NCBI GenBank assembly: GCA_018400565.1
Contig: JAGYMP010000243.1
Location: 1 to 35,925 of the forward strand
Source: Bacilli bacterium
GTDB taxonomy: Bacteria > Bacillota_I > Bacilli_A > Izemoplasmatales > Hujiaoplasmataceae
Direction of reading: 5' to 3'
DNA length: 35,925 bases
The position numbers and the translations under genes are program-made. The notes under the pieces are model-generated. The model saw only the letters and a list, made by a program, of their open reading frames with translations. It searched no databases and was not told the DNA's origin. Positions 28,516 to 35,925 of this stretch are shown in pieces; the first letter of the stretch is position 1; every line of letters starts with the position of its first letter.

Positions 28516-30900
28516 TTACTCTGTGCTGTCGAATGATCCGTCTGTGATTATATCCGTGCCCGGAATCACATCGGTCCCATCGGTCTCTTCAAAACGGATA
28601 TTATCAAATGTCACGGACGAACGGAAAACGGTATTTCCTGCAACATCAATTTTCAACATGGCCAATTCCGTGACGTCCGTCTCAGAATCAATGGTAAAGT
28701 CAACGGTGTAAGTGTCCATGCTTTCCGTGATGCTGACATCTTCGCTGTGATAAGGAACCCAGGTATCGCTTGAATCCATGTAACCAACCTGAACGACGAT
28801 GTTATATGTCTCTCCACTTTCCAGTTCCGGGCTCCAATAAGAAGCGTCAAAACTGATTCGGTACGAACTATCATTTTCAAGTTCGAACACACCTTTATTT
28901 TCTTCGCCTGCGGCATTGTCCAAAGCAAGATCGTCCTGAATGAGGGAAATCGCATCTTCGGACATCAAACCTTGTCGAACTTTCCTGACCATGTCCACGA
29001 CCATCTGGCCTTCTTTGACATACATGGTTGCATGGGTACCCCGGCCGAAATTATATATTCTCCAAGGTTCCATCAATTCAACCAATGGATCGGTGATGAC
29101 AATCCTGGTTTGTGCCTCAACGGTGTGACCATCTGAATCAGTGACGGAATAATTGAATACCCAGTCACCTTTTATGGTGTCGTCAAACGTCGTTTCTTCA
29201 TCCGGGCCGACCACGGTCATCGTCACATTATCAGTGATATCGCCGTCTTCCACATCGAGTGCGGTCACGTTTTCTTCGGGATCGAAATCAGCTTCGCCGA
29301 CCTCATAGTCACGAATAAGTTCCCCGACTTCGAGCATGGGTTCATAATCGGTCTCGAGTTGGTTCGTGTTGGCCACTTCAATGTTATCCAAATAAACGGT
29401 TGTGTCGATACCGACGGAATCGCCGACATCCCCGAATTCAAAGAGTAAACCGCCGTTTTGGTTATCGGTTTCCATGTAGAAAAGATATTCGTAGGTTTGC
29501 CATTCGGTTGTCAGATAAAAGACTTCGGAGTCCCCGTCAAGGAAGTCCGTGTAATAGGGAGATTCATCAAGTATTTCGCCAACCTGCAGATGCAATCCTT
29601 TTCCTTCCTCATCGGCTTTTGCGTCAAAGGAGATGACGTAGAAGTTGCCTTGTTTAAACGGCATGCCCATTTGTGTGATTCTGGGTTCCCAGGAATTTTC
29701 TCCGGAAACAACATCGATTTCCGCAACACCGTCAACGACGGACGTAGAAATCGAAGCCATGCCTGCAAAATATTCGTCCCAACCGCTCATATCCTCATCG
29801 AAAGAGCCGTTAACGACCATCGGACGCACTTCTTCAATCTTAATATTGTCAAAGAACACATCACAATCAATGTCTTCTGAATCTGTCATGTTACCTAACT
29901 CAAACAGCAAGCTGCCGTTTTGGCTATCGATGTTCATGTCAAACTCGAAAGTATACGTTTCCATGGTGGTCGACAGGTAATACGTTTTTGTGTTACCGTC
30001 CAGAAAATCGACAAACCAAGGTGATTCTGTCAACACTTCTCCGACTTGGACATGCAACCCTTTGCCTTCCACGCTGGCTTTAGCATCAACTGTGATACGA
30101 TATGTTTTGCCGTTTTCAAACGGGATGCCGGCGCTGCTAACCCTGGGTTCCCACGGGTTGTTACCGGACACAACGGACAACTTCATCATGCCGTCCTCAT
30201 GGGTTTTGGAGATGGTTCCTCCCCCGTCTTCATGAACATCCCAATCATCGACTGCTTCACTCGAATCAAAGTCGCCGCCAATCAAAAGGTTTTCACGCAC
30301 GACAGTGACTAAACGATCGGACGTAACCGTGTTATCATCGGAATCGGTAACCGAATATACGATCGTCCATACACCCGCGATGGTCGGATCGAAAGTTTCT
30401 TCGTCGTTCGGGCCTGTCACTGTCACATTAATCTCATCCGTCAAATCGCCATCTTCGTCATCCGAAGCCGACACACCTTCCATGATGTCGAAATCAAAGT
30501 CATCCACCAATTCAACATCATTCGTGCCACTGATCACAGGTGCGTGATCAGGAATTTCCTCGATGGTAACATCAATGGTTTCATGCGCGACGACCGAACC
30601 AACTGTCGCATCATAAACAACAACGCATGATCCTGCTTCTGATGTGTCCAACATCCCCTCATTAATCGAGCAATTGGAATTCACTTCCATTTGATCGGTG
30701 TAATCCACACCGTCATCACCCATTGCACTGATGCCGTCGAGCAGATCCACTTCATCCCCAACTTGGACATTCAAGTCTTCAAGTCCGGATATCGTGATCA
30801 CCGTTAATTCTGACACTGTTGTTTCAGTCTCGATTCCATTACAAGCCGAAAAAGTAAAGAGTGTCAACAGAGCCACGAGAACAACTAACCATTTCTTCAT
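28516..30900 (-). CDS. Multidomain lipoprotein: Ig/DUF5011-like domains and at least three CBM4/9-like modules; no catalytic domain seen
   Basis: 794 aa; MKKWLVVLVALLTLFTFSACNG; repeated EGVSASDDEDGDLTDEI / ENVTALDVEDGDITDNV (DUF5011-like); NLLIGGDFDSSEAVDDWD and VVNGSFDEDMSGWDEYF (CBM4/9 starts); each module ends like VTFDNIRFEE / VYLDNIEVA. Confidence 0.85.
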   Translation of the reverse strand: MKKWLVVLVALLTLFTFSACNGIETETTVSELTVITISGLEDLNVQVGDEVDLLDGISAMGDDGVDYTDQMEVNSNCSINEGMLDTSEAGSCVVVYDATVGSVVAHETIDVTIEEIPDHAPVISGTNDVELVDDFDFDIMEGVSASDDEDGDLTDEINVTVTGPNDEETFDPTIAGVWTIVYSVTDSDDNTVTSDRLVTVVRENLLIGGDFDSSEAVDDWDVHEDGGGTISKTHEDGMMKLSVVSGNNPWEPRVSSAGIPFENGKTYRITVDAKASVEGKGLHVQVGEVLTESPWFVDFLDGNTKTYYLSTTMETYTFEFDMNIDSQNGSLLFELGNMTDSEDIDCDVFFDNIKIEEVRPMVVNGSFDEDMSGWDEYFAGMASISTSVVDGVAEIDVVSGENSWEPRITQMGMPFKQGNFYVISFDAKADEEGKGLHLQVGEILDESPYYTDFLDGDSEVFYLTTEWQTYEYLFYMETDNQNGGLLFEFGDVGDSVGIDTTVYLDNIEVANTNQLETDYEPMLEVGELIRDYEVGEADFDPEENVTALDVEDGDITDNVTMTVVGPDEETTFDDTIKGDWVFNYSVTDSDGHTVEAQTRIVITDPLVELMEPWRIYNFGRGTHATMYVKEGQMVVDMVRKVRQGLMSEDAISLIQDDLALDNAAGEENKGVFELENDSSYRISFDASYWSPELESGETYNIVVQVGYMDSSDTWVPYHSEDVSITESMDTYTVDFTIDSETDVTELAMLKIDVAGNTVFRSSVTFDNIRFEETDGTDVIPGTDIITDGSFDSTE

Positions 30901-30924
30901 TGCATTTCTTCCTCCTAAAAAAAT

Positions 30925-30975
30925 TGTAAACGCTTAACACATCTTTAGTATAACTTATTTCGAAAACGTTTGCAA
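30925..30975 (-). promoter_or_regulatory. Promoter of the multi-CBM lipoprotein gene with two operator-like elements
   Basis: Minus strand TTGCAA (30970-30975), 17-bp spacer, TATACT (30947-30952). Plus-strand cgaaaacgttt (30961-30971) overlaps spacer/-35; tgtaaacgcttaaca (30925-30939) lies at the expected start site. Confidence 0.65.
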
Positions 30976-31106
30976 GGGGATTTTTTAAATCATTTATTTA
31001 AATTATCATAAGCGAACTATCGCTATATACGGTCATTTATAGAAGTGAAATATAAATCATTTATTGAGGTTCCATAAAATATCAATGTCATCGGTTTCTT
31101 TCGTTG

Positions 31107-31137
31107 CAAAAAAAGACAATCCAATGATTGCCTTTTT
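31107..31137 (-). terminator. Rho-independent terminator downstream of the second LacI gene
   Basis: Minus strand GGCAATC-ATTG-GATTGTC followed by TTTTTTTGC. Confidence 0.7.
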
Positions 31138-31191
31138 AGATCCCTTTGTCAAGCGCATATGGCGCATCAATCGTAATCATGAATGGGCATC

Positions 31192-32208
31192 CTATGTCAA
31201 CTCAACAGTACTCTTCCCGATGATCAGACGAGGTGATATCTTTTTAATTTTGGGACTTAGTGGTTTCTCACCGTTCATGAGTTGAATCAAAATGTTTGCG
31301 ATATGGGAACCTATGCTGTTGGTGTCTTGTCGCACCGATGTCAATGTCGGCGTTATATATTGGTTGAGTCTGGTTCCGTCAAACCCAACAACCGAAAAAT
31401 CACCAGGACAACGATATCCTTTTTCGTCGATGGCCCGAAGAGCTCCCATGGCCTGTAAATCAGATGCGCAGAGCACTGCTGTCGGGGGAATGTCCAGCAC
31501 AATGAGACGACTCATTGCTTGGTATCCACCCTCAAACGAAAATGCATCGCCATCCGAAAGATATTCGCTTTTGTAATCAATGTCATACTCTCTCAACAAA
31601 TTGGTATATGCCGTCATTCTTTGTCTCCCCGGCAGTGTGATACTTGAACCATATATATGAGCGATACGATAATGCCCCAGGTTAAAAACATGTTCAAATG
31701 CCAATCGCATTCCCATTTCATTATCGGTGGAAACGTTATGAACCGATGAACTGAGATGATCGAACACAACACACGGAATATCGCTGTCACTCAATTCCTG
31801 ATACTCTTCGGAATCATAATCCGTCACAATGACAAAAACCCCGTCCACACCCTTTCTTTTCGCGTGTTCAAGATAACTGCTCATTTTTGTCTGCCCGATG
31901 TATAATGACAAGATCATGATATCATATCCTGCGTTTCCCACTTCCTTCTTAAATGAATCCAATACTTCCGCAAAAAGGGGATGCTGCAAACCGATGCCGC
32001 TGATTTCATCCATCACAACACCGATAGTCCAGGTTTTTTTCGTTACCAAGCCGCGAGCCTGAAAATTTGGGACATATCCCAGGCGTTTTGCAATACGTTG
32101 GATGGAGAGACGTGTTTCGGCATTGACGTCGGAATATCCATTCAATGCTTTTGACACTGTCGTGACCGAATAACCTGAAGCCTTCGAAATATCTTTTAAT
32201 GTGACCAT
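31192..32208 (-). CDS. LacI family transcriptional regulator
   Basis: Start MVTLKDISKASGYSVTTVSKALNGYSDVNAETRLSIQRIAKRLGYVPN (HTH) after GGAAGGA; PPTAVLCASDLQAMGALRAIDEKGYRCPGDFSVVGFDGTRLNQYITPTLTSVRQ. Confidence 0.96.
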   Translation of the reverse strand: MVTLKDISKASGYSVTTVSKALNGYSDVNAETRLSIQRIAKRLGYVPNFQARGLVTKKTWTIGVVMDEISGIGLQHPLFAEVLDSFKKEVGNAGYDIMILSLYIGQTKMSSYLEHAKRKGVDGVFVIVTDYDSEEYQELSDSDIPCVVFDHLSSSVHNVSTDNEMGMRLAFEHVFNLGHYRIAHIYGSSITLPGRQRMTAYTNLLREYDIDYKSEYLSDGDAFSFEGGYQAMSRLIVLDIPPTAVLCASDLQAMGALRAIDEKGYRCPGDFSVVGFDGTRLNQYITPTLTSVRQDTNSIGSHIANILIQLMNGEKPLSPKIKKISPRLIIGKSTVELT

Positions 32209-32447
32209 CGTTTCAAATCCTTCCAAACTATGTATCCAAGCAGGATATCAACATGCTCATCCAATTATGATATGAATATATATATGTATTATATCATTAT
32301 ATCGCATAATATGAAAATGCCACATTCAAGTCTTTGCAAGATCATTGATCATGAAAAAAGCATAAGCATCCCGGATGTTTTTAAGAAAAACCGGTTTTCT
32401 TAACCGATAGGTTGAATTCTATGTTAAAATACATGATGAGGTGGCTT

Positions 32448-33122
32448 ATGCGAATTGTGAAACGGTTTGAATACAAATATCTTATGAGTTACAAAGATTA
32501 TCACATGTTGCAATCCAAGATATCGCCATTTTTGATAAAAGACCGACACGACCAAAAAGGGCGGTATCCTGTAAACAGCATCTATTTTGACGATCTATGT
32601 TTTCATGGCGCCGCGGACAAAGCATTCGGAAACCAACAACACCAAAAATATCGGATCCGATATTATCGGAACCCAAAGCTAAAACGTTTGGAATGCAAAG
32701 AAAAAACCGGTTCTGATTCCACAAAATACTCAACGGAAATCACTGAGGAAATCGCCGGTCATCTACTTGAACCGAATTTGGACATCTTGCATGACAATTT
32801 CAATGATCCACTCATCCGTCGCTTCACTCTCGATCACATGCTTAAACATCTAACACCGCAGTTTTATGTGTTTTATGAAAGAGAGGCCTACCGCGACAAA
32901 ACCAATAATTTCAGATTGACTTTCGACCACAACATTCAAGGTTCGCGTTATAAGGACGATTTATCACTGACACAACCGGTCATCCGACCGAATCAACTCA
33001 TCATGGAACTCAAATATGAACATCATTATCCCAAACATATCAAACACATCCTTAATCAGTTTAAGATGACTCATCTGGCTGTTTCGAAATATTTTCTCGT
33101 TTTCGATCAATTCAATTATTAG
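32448..33122 (+). CDS. VTC domain-containing protein (polyphosphate polymerase-like)
   Basis: Start MRIVKRFEYKYLMSYKDYH after GATGAGGTGG; NSIYFDD, QKYRIRYYRNPKLKRLECKEKTG, VFYEREAYRD, LIMELKYEH. The track's TTG start at 32412 is less likely. Confidence 0.88.
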   Translation: MRIVKRFEYKYLMSYKDYHMLQSKISPFLIKDRHDQKGRYPVNSIYFDDLCFHGAADKAFGNQQHQKYRIRYYRNPKLKRLECKEKTGSDSTKYSTEITEEIAGHLLEPNLDILHDNFNDPLIRRFTLDHMLKHLTPQFYVFYEREAYRDKTNNFRLTFDHNIQGSRYKDDLSLTQPVIRPNQLIMELKYEHHYPKHIKHILNQFKMTHLAVSKYFLVFDQFNY

Positions 33123-33132
33123 GAGGCTTCCC

Positions 33133-33813
33133 ATGTCAATCCGCGATTTCTTTACCCAAGATCTTTATCATTTTTACAATCCGGATAACATCGATCCGCT
33201 ATGGATCATCTTCAACCTTATCTGTGTTTTTTTGTTGGGACTTGTCATTTTATTCACTTATAAGCGCAGTTACCAAACAACGGTGTACAACCGCAGTTTC
33301 GCGGTTGGGTTGCCTGTCGCGGCAATGGTCACTTCCATTGTCATCGTCAGTGTGTCCACCAATATCATTCTTGCGCTCGGTATGGTCGGTGCATTATCCA
33401 TCATCCGGTTCCGCACCGCACTGAAAAACCCTTTCGACACCGTCTTCATGTTTTGGGCGATTGGTCTTGGCATCACGGCGGGTGCGGGTTTGTTGTTGAT
33501 TTCAGTGATCTCCACGTTTGCCATCGCCATTGTCATCTACATCCTCATTCGCATTGAAATCTTTGTTTCTTCATATTTTGTCATCATCCGGGCCGATGAC
33601 GCCGGAAAAGAAGAGAAAATCCTCAATAAAATCAAAAGCATTTATGGAAAATACACGATGCGCAATAAAACGGTGAAGCGTGCGCAACTTGATTTGACTC
33701 TGGAAGTTCGCAGCAAAGCGGATAAATCCGAATCGGTCAACAAAATCCAGGACATCGATGGTGTCAAGAGTGTGATTCTTCTAAGCCATCAAGGTGATTA
33801 TATTGCGGACTAA
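33133..33813 (+). CDS. DUF4956 family membrane protein
   Basis: 226 aa; TM segments; MVGALSIIRFRTALKNPFDTVFMFWAIGLGITAGAG is characteristic; sits between VTC and CotH genes. Confidence 0.88.
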   Translation: MSIRDFFTQDLYHFYNPDNIDPLWIIFNLICVFLLGLVILFTYKRSYQTTVYNRSFAVGLPVAAMVTSIVIVSVSTNIILALGMVGALSIIRFRTALKNPFDTVFMFWAIGLGITAGAGLLLISVISTFAIAIVIYILIRIEIFVSSYFVIIRADDAGKEEKILNKIKSIYGKYTMRNKTVKRAQLDLTLEVRSKADKSESVNKIQDIDGVKSVILLSHQGDYIAD

Positions 33814-35281
33814 AAGTCTTCTATGGATGAAACGAATCGTTCTAATCGGCATCCTTGTGATTGCATTGGCATTAACGGAAGCCCTCACTGAACAATCCAT
33901 GTTTGTGCACCTCCCCGATGATCAACACATCGATGACAATATCGCATCCATGTATGAACAAGCGGCGCCGATAGATAAATCTTTGTATGAAAGTAATGAA
34001 GAGGCTTATTTGCGACTTTTTGACAACTCTGTCCGCCATACATTTATCGTCCGATTCACGCATGAAGAATGGAACGGCATGATTGAAGACATGAAATCCT
34101 ATCATGATTCTTTCGGCAGTTACCGTTCGAATAACTACCGAAAGGTTGACATCACATATCGTGATGATGACAAAGAAGTCATGATCCACGATGTCGGTTT
34201 TCGTTCAAAAGGAAGCAATTATTCACGTGATATCCCTCTTGACGACAATGGAAGCCCAGTCCCATTCCATTTCATGCTGAAATTCAATGAAACCTTTGAT
34301 TATGCAGCTGGGTCAACCAAGTATGACCTTTTGAGAAAACGTGATGTTTTTGAACTGGAGAATCTCTATTTCAAATGGAACAACCAAGAGGATGCATCAT
34401 ACTCCAATGAACTCTATGCGATGCAGTTGATGGAAAATGCGGGCGTCATCGTTCCTCGTTCTTCTTTTGCGGAGGTCCAGATATGGATTGATGACGCTTT
34501 GGTCATCAATACCCTCTATCACATGTTTGAGGATATCGACGATGAATTTCTCAAAAAAAGATTCACAAACCATCGCCCGGATGTCGGCAATCTTTACAAA
34601 GTCATCCATCCCGGTTCTCTCCATCCGATCACCGATCTTTCCGATGTCGGCATCCGCGATTGGGCCATCAATGAACGTCCGACTTATGGACTGGAAACAA
34701 ACACACTCAATCCCGACTATTGGGATTTGATCACTTTTTCCTATATCAGCACCATATCCGATCCCCTAAGAAAAAAACTGATTCTCAACCAAATTTTTGA
34801 CATCGACCGATTTCTGGAAGCCATGGCCGTCAATGTGCTCATCGGCAATCCCGATGATTACCGAGGAAATCTTAATAACTATTATTTGTATTTCGATAAG
34901 AATGGACAGGCCACATACATCCCTTATGACTTGGACAACTCCATGGGAAGCGGTTGGGGTGGAGAACCTGCATTCATCGATCATACATTGGGAAATGACA
35001 TCTACACGTGGGGACATTTCATAAACAATCCGCGACCGATCCTTTGGGACACAATCGTCAGCTACGAAGAATACAGGGTACAGTTTGAAAACAATCTCAT
35101 GGATTTGATTGAAGATGGTCAGTTCTCCGCGGAGTCCTATCATGAATTGGTCCATACCGCGCAATCTTTGTATGGCAATTTAATCAACATCGAAAACGAT
35201 AAAACGTATTTTATCGGGATGAAAACAAGTCAGGTCATCGAGGATGTTTACCATTATCGCAACCAACGAACCGATGAATGA
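33794..35281 (+). CDS. CotH kinase family protein
   Basis: 495 aa; GFRSKGSNYSRDIPLD, LLRKRDVFELENLYFKWNNQEDASYSNELYAMQLMENAGV, NYYLYFDKNGQATYIPYDLDNSMGSGWGGE. Start is GTG at 33794 or TTG at 33803, the latter well placed after AAGGTGA. Confidence 0.88.
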   Translation: MIILRTKSLLWMKRIVLIGILVIALALTEALTEQSMFVHLPDDQHIDDNIASMYEQAAPIDKSLYESNEEAYLRLFDNSVRHTFIVRFTHEEWNGMIEDMKSYHDSFGSYRSNNYRKVDITYRDDDKEVMIHDVGFRSKGSNYSRDIPLDDNGSPVPFHFMLKFNETFDYAAGSTKYDLLRKRDVFELENLYFKWNNQEDASYSNELYAMQLMENAGVIVPRSSFAEVQIWIDDALVINTLYHMFEDIDDEFLKKRFTNHRPDVGNLYKVIHPGSLHPITDLSDVGIRDWAINERPTYGLETNTLNPDYWDLITFSYISTISDPLRKKLILNQIFDIDRFLEAMAVNVLIGNPDDYRGNLNNYYLYFDKNGQATYIPYDLDNSMGSGWGGEPAFIDHTLGNDIYTWGHFINNPRPILWDTIVSYEEYRVQFENNLMDLIEDGQFSAESYHELVHTAQSLYGNLINIENDKTYFIGMKTSQVIEDVYHYRNQRTDE

Positions 35282-35316
35282 AAAAAGACAACCATTCGCA
35301 TTTGGCTGTCTTTTTT
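35281..35316. terminator. Bidirectional terminator between convergent CotH and aminopeptidase genes
   Basis: aaaaaagacaaccattcgcatttggctgtctttttt: A/T-flanked stem symmetric on both strands. Confidence 0.85.
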
Positions 35317-35335
35317 GATTGGTTGGATGTCGCAC

Positions 35336-35925
35336 TCAAATCACAAAATTGCCGTCTTTGAAGATTTGTATGGTTTCACCGTTTTTCTTTTTGCCGGTGA
35401 CTTCAAGGTCTTTGCTTCCGAACATGAAATCCACATGGGCCATGGAGTTGTTGTAACCGTGTTTCTGGAGTTCTTCCATCTCCATCTCGGTGCCGCCCTT
35501 GATATTCATCGGATAGGCTCTGCCGAGTGCGAGATGGCAAGAGGCGTTTTCGTCAAACAAGGTGTTGAAAAACAGGATGTCGGCTTTGGAGATCGGCGAG
35601 TCGTAACTGATCAGGGCGACTTCACCGAGATAAGAACTTCCTTCATCGTATTCCAAAAGGTTCGTCAGACTGTCCTTGCTTTCCTTGGCATCGTAATCCA
35701 CAACTTTGCCGTCTTTGAATTCCAACCAGAAATCTTCGATGAGGTTCCCCTGGTAATCAAGCGGTTTCGTGGCGACGACTTTGCCGTTGACTTTGTGTTT
35801 GTGCGGCATGGTGAAATTTTCTTCGGTGGGGATGTTCGGATTGAAATCAACACCGTCGGTCGTTGTTTCCTTGCCGCCGGACCACACATGGTTGTCCGCA
35901 AGGCCGACGGTCAGGTCAGTGCCGA
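35336..35925 (-). CDS. M29-family aminopeptidase (AmpS/PepS-like), partial; 5' part lies beyond the right edge
   Basis: Frame extends through 35925 as ...GTDLTVGLADNHVWSGGKETTTDGVDFNPNIPTEENFTMPHKHKVNGKVVATKPLDYQGNLIEDFWLEFKDGKVVDYDAKE...LALGRAYP...HVDFMFGSKDLEVTG. Confidence 0.88.
   Translation of the reverse strand, partial: GTDLTVGLADNHVWSGGKETTTDGVDFNPNIPTEENFTMPHKHKVNGKVVATKPLDYQGNLIEDFWLEFKDGKVVDYDAKESKDSLTNLLEYDEGSSYLGEVALISYDSPISKADILFFNTLFDENASCHLALGRAYPMNIKGGTEMEMEELQKHGYNNSMAHVDFMFGSKDLEVTGKKKNGETIQIFKDGNFVI

Noticed and set aside
1-35925. tRNA/rRNA genes, insertion sequences, prophage or defence genes
   Set aside because: None recognised on either strand; the window is a metabolic and surface-protein locus.

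Overview
The window looks like a chromosomal beta-glucan (laminarin-type beta-1,3/1,6-glucan) utilisation locus. Low-to-mid GC, lipoprotein-rich surface proteins and sigma-A-like promoters suggest a Firmicutes/Mollicutes-related (possibly Izemoplasma/Haloplasma-like) bacterium; the taxonomy is inference. Nearly everything from 1 to ~32.2 kb is on the minus strand. Contents: exported GH3; five-repeat surface lipoprotein; cytoplasmic GH16, GH30 and a 1053-aa inverting-phosphorylase-like protein; two DUF5011-bearing GH16 lipoproteins; two CBM4/9-like lipoproteins; two solute-binding proteins, one a 989-aa TM-anchored fusion with CBM-like modules; two permease pairs with no ATPase gene; and two LacI regulators. 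Between the permease pairs lie two poorly understood membrane proteins, an NHL-propeller/TPR/Yip1-like protein and a DUF5696-like protein, which I regard as the best candidate for an undescribed system. The right end carries a plus-strand VTC / DUF4956 / CotH cluster and a convergent partial M29 aminopeptidase. I see no tRNA, rRNA, CRISPR, IS element or phage gene. Family names come from motif recognition in the translated ORFs; no database searches were run.
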